The position numbers and the translations under genes were made by a program. From the NCBI RefSeq assembly GCF_900129745.1, contig NZ_FQWS01000002.1, positions 1,163,798-1,227,797 on the forward strand: DNA of 64,000 nt, written 5' to 3'. The DNA comes from Winogradskyella jejuensis (GTDB lineage Bacteria; Bacteroidota; Bacteroidia; Flavobacteriales; Flavobacteriaceae). How positions within the stretch are numbered: the stretch's first letter is position 1; the number at the start of each line of letters is the position of its first letter. Of the stretch, positions 26,371 through 35,158 are shown piece after piece. Below the pieces are notes generated by a model, which worked only from the letters and a program-made list of their open reading frames with translations, was not told the origin of the DNA and did no database searches.

Positions 26371-28893
26371 ATGCATCGCATAAAACTAGGTATTCTATTA
26401 CTTATTGCTCTTACATGTTCTGTGAATGCGCAACAACCAAAAAAATTAAATTCATCAGAAATATATGAAGCACTTCAAAAGCTAAATGTTCTAGCTTCTG
26501 TACTTTATGTAGCTGCCCATCCAGATGACGAAAATACACGTCTAATTGCCTACATGTCTAACCAAATTAAAGCGCGTACAGCTTACCTTTCTCTAACGCG
26601 TGGTGATGGTGGGCAAAACCTTATCGGACCAGAAATTAGAGAGCTTTTAGGCATCATGCGTACTCAAGAATTACTCGCTGCAAGAGGTGTTGATGGTGGC
26701 GAACAACGTTTTACACGCGCAAATGATTTTGGCTATTCCAAACATCCGGACGAAACATTAAGCATTTGGAATAAAGATGACGTTTTAGCCGATGTCGTTT
26801 GGAATATCAGACAATTTAAACCAGATATTATCATCAACCGTTTTGACCACAGACGTGCGGGACAAACACACGGACATCATACAAGCTCTGCTATGTTGAG
26901 TCTAGAAGCTTTCGATTTGGTTAACGACGCCACAAAGTATCCTTCTCAGTTAAAATACACAGAAACTTGGCAACCAAAGCGAATCTTCTACAATACGTCT
27001 TGGTGGCGCTACGGCAGTCGTGATGCTTTTGATAAAATTGATAAAAGCAACATGCTCAATTTTGATGTTGGTGTATATTATCCTCTAAAAGGCATGTCTA
27101 ATAACGAGCTAGCTTCTATAGCCAGTAGTCAACACTTATGTCAAGGTTTTGGTCGTATGACGTCTCGTGGAACTCAAGAAGAATATATTGAGTTTTTAAA
27201 AGGCGAAGCCCTAAACGGTGATAATCCTTTTGCTGGAATAGATATCACATGGAATAGAATCGAAGGTGGAAAAGCTATTGGGGAGATTTTAAGTAATATT
27301 GAAAACAACTTCAACTTCGCTAATCCTTCATCTCATATTCCCCAATTGCTTCGTGCATATCAACTCCTTCAAAATGTAAAAGATGAGCATTGGAAAACGA
27401 TTAAAACAGAAGAATTAAAACGTATTATCGAAGCTTGTGCCGGTTTGTATTTAGAAGTTTCTGCAGGTAGCCCAACTGCAACCAAAAACGAAAGGGTCAA
27501 CTTAAGATTTGAAGCCTTAAATCGCAGTAATACAAGTATTCAATTGGTGTCTTATAATATGACATCTTTAGACAATGCGATTGAAAAAAACATCGTCTTA
27601 TCACAAAATCAGCGTATTAATTTGGAAGAAGGCATTACCATTCCGTCAAATATAAACTATACAAATGCATATTGGCTCAACAAAAAGGGAAGCTTAGGCA
27701 TGTACAATGTTGAAAAGCAATCACTGATAGGAAAACCAGAAACTCCAAGAGCTATAAATGTCACTTTTAATTTAAATATCGATGGTGTTTCAGTACCCAT
27801 CACAAAACCTGTGGTATATCGCTATTCTAAACCAGAAAAAGGTGAATTATATCGTCCGTTTGAGATTGTACCTCCAGTTTCTGCTAGTTTAAAAGACAAG
27901 GTTTTCATTTTCGATAATGACAAACAGCGAGATATCGAAGTGATTGTAAAAGCTGGGAAAGATAATATTGAAGGCTATGTACAGCTTGCTTATCCAAATG
28001 ATTGGAGTGTCTATCCTGCTAAGCAAAAGATTGAAATTGTTAATAAAAATGATGAGCAAACTTTAGTGTTCACTGTAATTCCTCCAAAAAATCAGGCCGA
28101 AGGTTTAATAACACCTATGATAAATATAGATGGAGAATTCTACACTAGAGAACTTGTAGAAATCGACTACAGTCACATTCCTTATCAGACCGTATATCTC
28201 CCAAGCGAAAGTAAAATTGTACGATTAGATATAAAGAAAGCTGGAAATAACATTGGTTATATAGAAGGCGCTGGTGATGTAGTTCCAGAAAGTTTGAGAC
28301 AAATTGGTTACAATGTTACTATTATAAAACCTGACCAGATTACATCTGACAATCTTAGCGATTTTGATGCTATTGTTATTGGTATTAGAGCTTACAACAT
28401 ATTAGACGATTTAAAATTCAAACAAAAATTCCTTTTAGACTACGTTAATGATGGCGGTAATCTTATCGTACAATACAACACAAGTAGAAGATTAAAAGCT
28501 GATAATATTGCACCATATGAACTAAAATTATCGCGCGATAGAGTTACGGATGAAAATGCAGAGATACAAATTCTAGAACCTAATCATCCACTTCTAAACT
28601 TCCCGAATAAAATCACAGAAAAAGATTTTGAAGGTTGGGTTCAAGAACGAGGATTATATTTTCCAAATGAATGGTCAGACGAATTTACTCCTTTGTTTTC
28701 TACTAATGATAAAGGGGAATCTCCTAAAAAAGGGAGTTTACTCATTGCCAAGTATGGCAAAGGAAATTACATTTATACAGGGTTAAGTTTCTTTAGAGAA
28801 TTCCCAGCTGGTGTCTCTGGAGCTTATCGACTATTTGCCAATATGCTCTCTGCAGGAAAAGAAAACACACCAAACAAAAAATTAAACGACTAA
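26371..28893 (+). CDS. Large secreted PIG-L family deacetylase
   Basis: An 840-residue protein with a signal peptide (MHRIKLGILLLIALTCSVNA). The N-terminal PIG-L domain has AAHPDDE (H50, D52, D53) and a downstream HGHH, the usual zinc site. The middle holds beta-sandwich-like domains, and residues about 640-830 resemble a ThuA/GATase-like fold (FDAIVIGIRAYNILDDL, GGNLIVQYN). It probably deacetylates an amino-sugar glycan in the periplasm or outside. The 36-residue gene starts three bases after its stop and precedes a transporter, suggesting linked uptake. Confidence 0.87.
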   Translation: MHRIKLGILLLIALTCSVNAQQPKKLNSSEIYEALQKLNVLASVLYVAAHPDDENTRLIAYMSNQIKARTAYLSLTRGDGGQNLIGPEIRELLGIMRTQELLAARGVDGGEQRFTRANDFGYSKHPDETLSIWNKDDVLADVVWNIRQFKPDIIINRFDHRRAGQTHGHHTSSAMLSLEAFDLVNDATKYPSQLKYTETWQPKRIFYNTSWWRYGSRDAFDKIDKSNMLNFDVGVYYPLKGMSNNELASIASSQHLCQGFGRMTSRGTQEEYIEFLKGEALNGDNPFAGIDITWNRIEGGKAIGEILSNIENNFNFANPSSHIPQLLRAYQLLQNVKDEHWKTIKTEELKRIIEACAGLYLEVSAGSPTATKNERVNLRFEALNRSNTSIQLVSYNMTSLDNAIEKNIVLSQNQRINLEEGITIPSNINYTNAYWLNKKGSLGMYNVEKQSLIGKPETPRAINVTFNLNIDGVSVPITKPVVYRYSKPEKGELYRPFEIVPPVSASLKDKVFIFDNDKQRDIEVIVKAGKDNIEGYVQLAYPNDWSVYPAKQKIEIVNKNDEQTLVFTVIPPKNQAEGLITPMINIDGEFYTRELVEIDYSHIPYQTVYLPSESKIVRLDIKKAGNNIGYIEGAGDVVPESLRQIGYNVTIIKPDQITSDNLSDFDAIVIGIRAYNILDDLKFKQKFLLDYVNDGGNLIVQYNTSRRLKADNIAPYELKLSRDRVTDENAEIQILEPNHPLLNFPNKITEKDFEGWVQERGLYFPNEWSDEFTPLFSTNDKGESPKKGSLLIAKYGKGNYIYTGLSFFREFPAGVSGAYRLFANMLSAGKENTPNKKLND

Positions 28894-28896
28894 ATC

Positions 28897-29007
28897 ATGG
28901 ATAAACAAACACACGAAAAACAGCCATGGTTAAAGTCATACACTTTAGTTCTAGTGGCAAACTTAATTTATATCATTCTATTTTATTTTATAACTCAAGC
29001 ATTTTAG
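28897..29007 (+). CDS. 36-residue membrane microprotein upstream of the symporter
   Basis: ATG at 28897 to TAG at 29005-29007. The product starts MDKQTHEKQPWLKSYTLVLV and has one membrane helix (about residues 15-34, LVANLIYIILFYFIT). It fits exactly between the PIG-L gene (three bases) and the symporter gene (one base), which supports a real coding frame. Small partner subunits precede some sodium:solute symporters, for example the DUF4212/DUF485 types, so a partner role is a reasonable inference. Confidence 0.65.
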   Translation: MDKQTHEKQPWLKSYTLVLVANLIYIILFYFITQAF

Positions 29008-29008
29008 C

Positions 29009-30805
29009 ATGGTATTAAGTTGGATAGATTGGACGGTACTTTCAGCAACACTTTTAACCATCGTGGGTTATGGTACTTGGGTTACAAGACATAATAAAAG
29101 CGCACAAGATTACATAAAAGGCGGAAACACAACACGTTGGTGGACAATAGGTTTGTCCGTTATGGCCACTCAAGCTAGCGCCATTACCTTTTTGTCTACA
29201 ACAGGACAGGCGTTTTCTGATGGTATGGGCTTTGTACAATTCTATTTTGGCTTACCAATAGCCATGGTTATTATTTGTGCTGTTTTTATACCGTTATATC
29301 ATCGCTTAAAAGTTTATACAGCTTACGAATTCTTAGAAAATCGTTTCGATTTAAAAACTCGTAGTCTTACTGCTATTTTATTTTTAATTCAGCGCGGATT
29401 AGCAGCAGGAATTACCATTTTTGCTCCAGCTATTATTCTTTCAATCGTATTAGAAATAAACATTATTTATCTTAACGTTATCATTGGTTTTCTAGTAATT
29501 ATATACACAGTTTCTGGTGGAACAAAGGCAGTAACTGTAACACAAAAGCAACAAATGTTTGTGATTTTTGCTGGAATGTTAGCTGCATTATTTATCACTT
29601 TAAATTTAATTCCTGACGAGGTATCCTTTACGGATGCTTTGGAGATTGCTGGTTCAAGTGGTCGTATGGAAGTTTTGGACTTTTCGTTCGATTTAGAAAA
29701 TAGATATACCGTTTGGTCTGGACTTATAGGCGGAACATTTTTAGCACTCTCTTACTTCGGAACTGACCAAAGTCAAGTACAACGCTACTTGTCTGGGAAA
29801 AGCATGAAACAAATGCAAATGGGACTTATCTTTAATGGTCTTCTAAAAGTTCCAATGCAATTTTTTATACTACTCGTTGGAGTTATGGTATTTGTCTTTT
29901 ATCAATTTAACCCAGCGCCATTAAATTTTATTGACGCATCAACCGAGACTGTGTTAGCTTCAGAATATGGCGACGAATACAGAACGCTACAGCAAAAACA
30001 AAATATCCTTTTTAATGAGAAAAAAGCACTAAGCCTCTTAATGGCTAAAGGGAATAATGAGAGTTTAAAAACACAAGCTTATAGGTTAGATAGTATAGAA
30101 AAAGCATATCGATTAGAGTCTAAATTCTTAATAAAAAAAGCTATTGATTCTGATTATACAATAGCATACAACAATTTGAAGTCGGAGGTTGATAAACTCT
30201 CTGCAAACCCTAAAAGTGAAAATTACATAGCAAAATCCGAAGAATTAGATACTTTGTATAAGTCTTCAGCAAAAGACACCCAAACAAATGATAGGGATTA
30301 CATGTTTATCCGATTTATACTTAACCATTTACCTGTTGGACTCATTGGCCTGCTACTTGCGGTAATTCTGTCTGCCGCCATGTCTTCGACTGCTTCTGAG
30401 ATAAATGCATTGGCCACAATTACATCAATAGATTTATACGGCAGAAACGTTAAAGGTGAAAAAGACGAAGCACACATGGTTAAAGTCACTAAATTATTTA
30501 CATTGGCTTGGGGCATCGTAGCAATAATTATCGCCTGCTTTGCTAACTTGGCAGAGAATCTTATTCAGCTAGTAAATATTATTGGTTCTATTTTCTATGG
30601 AAATGTGCTAGGCATATTCTTATTGGCCTTTTTCTTTAAACATATAAAAGGGAATGCCGTTTTTACCGGAGCTCTTATTACTCAAGTAATCATAATTATT
30701 GGTTGGTGGTACGATTGGATGCCTTACTTATGGCTCAATTTATTTGGTTGCGTATTGGTTATTCTTATTGCCAATATGATTCAATTATTAAGAAATAAAG
30801 ACTAA
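29009..30805 (+). CDS. Sodium:solute symporter (SSS family)
   Basis: A 598-residue symporter with about thirteen membrane helices. The SSS core is visible in QASAITFLSTTGQAF, SGGTKAVTVTQKQQMF and SAAMSSTASEINALATITS. Residues about 302-430 are an extra hydrophilic, mostly helical insert between membrane helices, which ordinary SSS proteins lack. The substrate is unknown; the deacetylase upstream suggests a sugar or acetylated product. A hairpin terminator at 30816 follows. Confidence 0.9.
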   Translation: MVLSWIDWTVLSATLLTIVGYGTWVTRHNKSAQDYIKGGNTTRWWTIGLSVMATQASAITFLSTTGQAFSDGMGFVQFYFGLPIAMVIICAVFIPLYHRLKVYTAYEFLENRFDLKTRSLTAILFLIQRGLAAGITIFAPAIILSIVLEINIIYLNVIIGFLVIIYTVSGGTKAVTVTQKQQMFVIFAGMLAALFITLNLIPDEVSFTDALEIAGSSGRMEVLDFSFDLENRYTVWSGLIGGTFLALSYFGTDQSQVQRYLSGKSMKQMQMGLIFNGLLKVPMQFFILLVGVMVFVFYQFNPAPLNFIDASTETVLASEYGDEYRTLQQKQNILFNEKKALSLLMAKGNNESLKTQAYRLDSIEKAYRLESKFLIKKAIDSDYTIAYNNLKSEVDKLSANPKSENYIAKSEELDTLYKSSAKDTQTNDRDYMFIRFILNHLPVGLIGLLLAVILSAAMSSTASEINALATITSIDLYGRNVKGEKDEAHMVKVTKLFTLAWGIVAIIIACFANLAENLIQLVNIIGSIFYGNVLGIFLLAFFFKHIKGNAVFTGALITQVIIIIGWWYDWMPYLWLNLFGCVLVILIANMIQLLRNKD

Positions 30806-30815
30806 AAAATCAAAA

Positions 30816-30865
30816 CAAAAAAGCGACTGGTCACTGAGGTTCTCGAAGTGCAGTCGCTTTTTTGT
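30816..30865 (+). terminator. Intrinsic terminator after the symporter
   Basis: AAAAAGCGACTG and CAGTCGCTTTTTT form a long stem, with an inner CACT/AGTG pairing in the 21-base loop. A/T tracts flank both sides, so it can stop transcription from both the symporter and the convergent DUF2911 gene. Confidence 0.85.
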
Positions 30866-30882
30866 ATTAATAGCACTGTAAA

Positions 30883-31731
30883 TTACATTGCGCCCCACTC
30901 TTTTAATGAGTCTTTATTCATTTTTACGTATCCAGCATTACCAGATGCCTCAGCATCAGCTAGTGAAGCTTTTGCAGCTTTTATAGCTCCAGTTTTATCG
31001 CCAGCTGCTGCATAAATCAATGATTTTTGTCTTAAATGCCAGAAACGTGGCTTTTCAATCATACTTAAAGCTTTGTCTATCCATTCTTTGGCTTTATTTA
31101 TGTCTTTTCCTGCGTTCATGTAGTACACAGCCGAAGCATATAAATCATTTGCAGATGGACCATTCATTACTCTATCAATTGCAGCGCTAACCGTTTTATC
31201 TGTTGGTACTGTAAAAGGTATACCTGCATAAGATTTCTCCCAAATTAACTCAAGCGTTCCTCCATTATCAGTAATGTTGTTAATATCAATAGCAAATGTT
31301 TCAACATTAAAAGGAATTTCCTCAACATCAACCTTTGCTGTTGCTACGACCTTGCTATCGTCCCATTTTTGTGGTGCTCCCCAGTTTTCAGTATCGCTAT
31401 ATAACATAACATCCCATTGCTTAGCAGAATTCAACTTTGTAAATATGGCATACGTTCCTGCTTTAACGTCTTGTCCAGCGAAAGTAACATCGTCACTAAA
31501 TGTTATGGTAGTATTCTTATTAGCACCTGTACGCCAAATAGTGCCCCATGGCTCTAACTCTCCAAATATTGTTCTTCCTTTTACTCCAGGTCTTGAATAT
31601 TCTATAGTAATATCTGTTAATCCCACCTTTTGTTCCAATTTCGCACTTGGACTTGGCTGTGGTGTTTCAATCTGTGCATTGACACTAAACATTAGTGCTA
31701 GGGCAAATGCAAATAATACGATTTTTTTCAT
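30883..31731 (-). CDS. DUF2911 domain-containing secreted protein
   Basis: A 282-residue protein with a signal peptide (MKKIVLFAFALALMFSVNAQ). DUF2911 follows with the characteristic ITIEYSRPGVKGRTIFG, PWGTIWRTGANKNTTI and VKAGTYAIFTK strands. The C-terminal third (about residues 195-282) is helical and TPR-like. It should be periplasmic or surface-exposed; function unknown. A single gene, convergent with the symporter. Confidence 0.88.
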   Translation of the reverse strand: MKKIVLFAFALALMFSVNAQIETPQPSPSAKLEQKVGLTDITIEYSRPGVKGRTIFGELEPWGTIWRTGANKNTTITFSDDVTFAGQDVKAGTYAIFTKLNSAKQWDVMLYSDTENWGAPQKWDDSKVVATAKVDVEEIPFNVETFAIDINNITDNGGTLELIWEKSYAGIPFTVPTDKTVSAAIDRVMNGPSANDLYASAVYYMNAGKDINKAKEWIDKALSMIEKPRFWHLRQKSLIYAAAGDKTGAIKAAKASLADAEASGNAGYVKMNKDSLKEWGAM

Positions 31732-31860
31732 TTTAATATGGTGTTAGTGTTTAATTTTTCACCGTAAAATTACGACTTCAATACTCCTACTAATGTTAAG
31801 AAAGACTTAAAATAGGTACCTATAATAATTACCAATTCTGTCCTTTTTTAAAGATAAATC

Positions 31861-31896
31861 TTGTTTAGAAAAATACTTAATCGTAATATTGCAATA
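31861..31896 (+). promoter_or_regulatory. Promoter and ArsR operator of the arsenic operon
   Basis: TTG (31861-31863), 20 bases, then TAATATTG (31884-31891), one base off the -7 consensus. The imperfect palindrome TCGTAATATTGCAATA at 31881-31896, with GTAAT/ATTGC half-sites, covers the -7 box. A bound ArsR dimer would block RNA polymerase there, the usual mode of ArsR repression. Confidence 0.55.
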
Positions 31897-31914
31897 AACA
31901 AATAAAGTAGCCAT

Positions 31915-32244
31915 ATGGGACTTGTCAGATCTGAAATATTTACAGACCAACAAAACAAGATTTCGCTTTTAGCAAAAGCATTTGCGCATCCGGCAAGAGT
32001 CGCCATTTTACAACATATTTTTAACACAGACACTTGTATTTGTGGTGATTTAGTTGATGAAATCGGTTTGGCACAATCCACTATTTCTCAACATCTCAAG
32101 GAATTAAAGACTATTGGATTAATCAAAGGTAACATCGAAGGCACTAGCGTGTGCTATTGCATAGATAAAGAACAATGGACTGAAATGAAATCTATCATAA
32201 ATCAGTTTTTGAATCAAGACATAACGAATACTAATTGCTGTTAA
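31915..32244 (+). CDS. arsR: ArsR/SmtB family arsenic-responsive repressor
   Basis: A 109-residue winged-helix repressor. AHPARVAILQHI leads into the HTH, and LAQSTISQHLKELKTIGLIKG is the recognition helix. Cys41 and Cys43 (TCICGDL) plus the C-terminal CC at 108-109 are candidate arsenite ligands. It should bind its own promoter (31861-31896) and release on As(III). It is the first gene of the four-gene ars operon; DUF6428 starts two bases after its stop. Confidence 0.9.
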   Translation: MGLVRSEIFTDQQNKISLLAKAFAHPARVAILQHIFNTDTCICGDLVDEIGLAQSTISQHLKELKTIGLIKGNIEGTSVCYCIDKEQWTEMKSIINQFLNQDITNTNCC

Positions 32245-32245
32245 A

Positions 32246-32719
32246 ATGACACTTTCAGAAATAAAAAAACACCTCGAAACGCTTGAAACGATTGAATTCA
32301 AACTCCCAAATGGCGAGTTAGTGCCTAGTCATTTTCATGTCACAGAAGTAGGGAAAATTTCAAAAACTTTTATAGACTGTGGTGGAACACTGCGTCAAGA
32401 AAGTGTGATTAACTTTCAACTTTGGGAAGCTAACGATTACGACCATCGTTTGCACCCAGAAAAACTACTAAATATTATAACGCTTTCTGAAGAAAAATTA
32501 AAGTTAAGAGACGTAGATATCGAAGTCGAGTATCAATCGGACACCATCGGAAAATACGGATTAGGCTTTGATGGCAAAAGCTTTTTATTGACCTCTAAGC
32601 AAACCAATTGTTTAGCAAAAGATAATTGTGGAATACCAACCCTAAAACCTAAACTAAAACTTTCAGAATTACAAAATCAAGCAACATCTTGTTGTACACC
32701 AGATTCTGGTTGTTGTTAA
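32246..32719 (+). CDS. DUF6428 family protein of the ars operon
   Basis: A 157-residue protein of the DUF6428 type with VPSHFHVTEVGKISKTFIDCG near the start. Its C-terminus is Cys-rich: NCLAKDNCG and the terminal SCCTPDSGCC. The cysteines could bind arsenite or a metal, which fits its constant place between arsR and arsC-like genes in Bacteroidota, but no function has been shown to my knowledge. Co-translated with its neighbours by spacing. Confidence 0.82.
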   Translation: MTLSEIKKHLETLETIEFKLPNGELVPSHFHVTEVGKISKTFIDCGGTLRQESVINFQLWEANDYDHRLHPEKLLNIITLSEEKLKLRDVDIEVEYQSDTIGKYGLGFDGKSFLLTSKQTNCLAKDNCGIPTLKPKLKLSELQNQATSCCTPDSGCC

Positions 32720-32729
32720 AATCGAATAA

Positions 32730-33347
32730 ATGGATGTGAACGAAAAATTAAATCATCTGATTGAAACTCTAGAGCCATCTACAATATCAGAAGAAAGAAA
32801 AGGTATACTTAGTGAGCTAGTAGAATTCATTCAATCAAAAAAGGATAAAAATCTTCCAGTAAACCTTAATTTTATTTGCACTCATAATTCGCGTCGAAGC
32901 CATTTATCTCAGATTTGGGCACAAACGATGGCTTACAAATTCAATATTGGCAATGTATTTTGCTATTCTGGAGGAACAGAAGCCACTGCGATGTTTCCTG
33001 TTGTGGGAGATACGCTTGTAAATCAAGGGTTTCAAATTAATAAACTATCAAACGAAAAAAATCCGGTTTATGCTGTAAAATACGCTGAAGACCGGCATCC
33101 TATCGTGTGTTTTTCAAAAACCTTTGATGCAAATTTCAATCCCAAAAAAAGCTTCGCTGCAGTAATGACTTGCTCGCATGCCGATGAAAATTGTCCATTC
33201 ATTGCTGGTGCAGAACAACGTATTGCTGTGAGATACGACGACCCCAAGGCGTATGATAATACACCGCTTCAATTTAAAAAATACGAAGAGCGTAGTCTTC
33301 AAATTGCTACAGAAATGAAATATGTATTCTCAAAAATCAAATCCTAA
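32730..33347 (+). CDS. Arsenate reductase-like low-molecular-weight phosphatase
   Basis: A 205-residue protein with the phosphatase loop C50-THNSR-R56 (CX5R) after a helical N-terminal extension of about 45 residues. Further cysteines lie in [16 protein letters not shown] and may serve in a relay like that of thioredoxin-coupled ArsC. In this operon it most likely reduces arsenate to arsenite in the cytoplasm for export by the next gene. A protein-tyrosine phosphatase role is the alternative, as annotated in many genomes. Confidence 0.82.
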   Translation: MDVNEKLNHLIETLEPSTISEERKGILSELVEFIQSKKDKNLPVNLNFICTHNSRRSHLSQIWAQTMAYKFNIGNVFCYSGGTEATAMFPVVGDTLVNQGFQINKLSNEKNPVYAVKYAEDRHPIVCFSKTFDANFNPKKSFAAVMTCSHADENCPFIAGAEQRIAVRYDDPKAYDNTPLQFKKYEERSLQIATEMKYVFSKIKS

Positions 33348-33349
33348 AA

Positions 33350-34396
33350 ATGGCACAAAAAAAATTAAGTTTTCTTGATAAAAATCTAACGCTTTGGATT
33401 TTTGCAGCAATGATAGTAGGTGTTGCAATTGGTTATTTTATACCATCTTTTCCAGAAATCTTAAATACATTCAACAGCGGTACAACTAATATTCCTATTG
33501 CCATTGGTTTAATTTTAATGATGTATCCTCCTTTGGCTAAGGTCAATTATGCGTTGTTGCCAAAGGTTTTTAGAAATACAAAGATTCTTTCGATTTCTCT
33601 TGTTCTTAATTGGGTAATTGGTCCTGTATTAATGTTTGTTTTGGCCATTACGTTTTTGAGAGATTATCCAGAATACATGGTAGGACTTATTTTAATTGGT
33701 TTGGCACGCTGTATTGCCATGGTGTTGGTTTGGAATGACCTTGCAGAAGGAAATACCGAATATGGTGCTGGATTAGTTGCTTTAAATAGTGTTTTTCAAG
33801 TATTTGCCTACAGTTTTTATGCATGGATTTTTATTACAATATTACCTCCATATTTTGGCTTTCAAGGTGCTATTGTAGATATTTCTATAGTAACGATTGC
33901 AGAAAGTGTTGCAATTTATTTAGGCATTCCGTTTGCACTAGGAATATTGAGTAGACTCATATTAGTTAAACTTAAAGGTGAAGATTGGTATATGACCAAA
34001 TTTATTCCAACAATTTCTCCTTTAACTTTAATAGCGCTATTATTCACCATTGTAATCATGTTTTCGTTAAAAGGTGAATTAATTGTTCAAATTCCGTTTG
34101 ATGTCCTAATTATAGCCATTCCTTTGCTCATCTATTTTGCGTTAATGTTTATTGTTGGCTTTTTTGTTACAAAAGCTATGGGAGCGGAATATGATAAAAC
34201 GGCGTCAGTAGCTTTTACCGCAGCAGGAAATAATTTTGAGTTGGCTATTGCCGTAGCTATTGCTGTTTTTGGGCTAAACTCAGGTCAAGCCTTTGCTGGA
34301 GTCATTGGTCCATTGGTCGAAGTACCTGCACTAATCTTATTAGTTCGTGTATCGTTTTGGTTACGAAAAAGGTTTTATTTAGGGAATGTATCATAG
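33350..34396 (+). CDS. arsB: ACR3 family arsenite efflux transporter
   Basis: A 348-residue protein with ten membrane helices. The conserved ACR3 segment [18 protein letters not shown] with the essential Cys and [20 protein letters not shown] are both present. It extrudes arsenite through the inner membrane. It starts two bases after the arsC-like gene and is the last gene of the ars operon; the following unit has its own operator at 34419. Confidence 0.93.
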   Translation: MAQKKLSFLDKNLTLWIFAAMIVGVAIGYFIPSFPEILNTFNSGTTNIPIAIGLILMMYPPLAKVNYALLPKVFRNTKILSISLVLNWVIGPVLMFVLAITFLRDYPEYMVGLILIGLARCIAMVLVWNDLAEGNTEYGAGLVALNSVFQVFAYSFYAWIFITILPPYFGFQGAIVDISIVTIAESVAIYLGIPFALGILSRLILVKLKGEDWYMTKFIPTISPLTLIALLFTIVIMFSLKGELIVQIPFDVLIIAIPLLIYFALMFIVGFFVTKAMGAEYDKTASVAFTAAGNNFELAIAVAIAVFGLNSGQAFAGVIGPLVEVPALILLVRVSFWLRKRFYLGNVS

Positions 34397-34418
34397 AATC
34401 TAATTCTATAAGTTAAAT

Positions 34419-34463
34419 TTTGTTTAACTATGTATTAAAATAGTTAAACAAATAGTATCTTTA
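34419..34463 (+). promoter_or_regulatory. Operator and promoter of photolyase unit 1
   Basis: TTTGTTTAACTAT (34419-34431) and ATAGTTAAACAAA (34440-34452) are perfect 13-base inverted arms around an 8-base spacer; the core half-sites GTTTAAC and GTTAAAC are 14 bases apart. TATCTTTA (34456-34463) follows seven bases later as a -7-like box, 19 bases before the ATG. There is no TTG at the -33 position, as expected for a promoter that needs an activator. The same arrangement occurs at 43942. Confidence 0.7.
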
Positions 34464-34481
34464 CATTGTAAAATCAATACA

Positions 34482-35138
34482 ATGGCAAAGAAAAAATCAA
34501 TCTCACAAACAGACCTAATCACATTTTACATGGATTACGTGCTCATGCACGACCATAAACCAAAATCTGTTTATGCATTTGCAAAAGATAATAATTTTGA
34601 AGAGTCTAAATTCTATGAGCATTTTGGGTCGTTTGAAGCTTTAGAACAATCTATTTTTAAAGTATTTTTCGATAATACACTCACTGCTTTAGAAAAAAGC
34701 GAAGACTATCAGTCTTTTGATGCGCGTAACAAACTACTTAGTTTTTACTACACCTTTTTTGAAAACTTAACCGCGAACAGAAGTTATGTCGTTCATGCTA
34801 TAGGAAACCAAAAAGAAGGTATGAAATCTTTAAAAGTACTTTCGCACTTAAAGAAAAGTTTTAATAACTACATAGAACGTCTTGGTATAAACACTATCGA
34901 TTTAAAGCAAGAACAATTAGAAAAACTTCAAAACAGAGGTTTAAAGGAATCTGCATGGTTTCAATTATTAGTAACTATGAAATTCTGGTTAGATGACACC
35001 TCACCGTCTTTTGAAAAGACCGATATTTTTATAGAGAAATCTGTAAAAGCAAGTTTCGATTTAATAGATACAACACCGCTAAAAAGCATTATTGACTTTG
35101 GCAAATTCTTGTTCAAAGAAAGAATGCATAACAACTAA
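34482..35138 (+). CDS. TetR/AcrR family regulator
   Basis: A 218-residue protein. The N-terminal HTH is KSVYAFAKDNNFEESKFYEHFGSFEAL, a TetR HTH; the rest is an all-helical ligand domain of the TetR_C_23 type. It is the first gene of the photoprotection cluster and is preceded by the GTTTAAC-N14-GTTAAAC operator, so it may regulate itself and both units. TetR-aarF adjacency is common in flavobacteria. The ligand is unknown. Note that the family usually binds operators with shorter spacing, so the inference is open. Confidence 0.8.
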   Translation: MAKKKSISQTDLITFYMDYVLMHDHKPKSVYAFAKDNNFEESKFYEHFGSFEALEQSIFKVFFDNTLTALEKSEDYQSFDARNKLLSFYYTFFENLTANRSYVVHAIGNQKEGMKSLKVLSHLKKSFNNYIERLGINTIDLKQEQLEKLQNRGLKESAWFQLLVTMKFWLDDTSPSFEKTDIFIEKSVKASFDLIDTTPLKSIIDFGKFLFKERMHNN

Positions 35139-35158
35139 TACTGATACCTTCAGCATAA

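Noticed and set aside
34482..35138. The first cluster gene as a LitR/CarH light sensor
   Set aside because: No B12-binding domain and no MerR HTH; the protein is TetR-like. A true light sensor, if present, must lie elsewhere.
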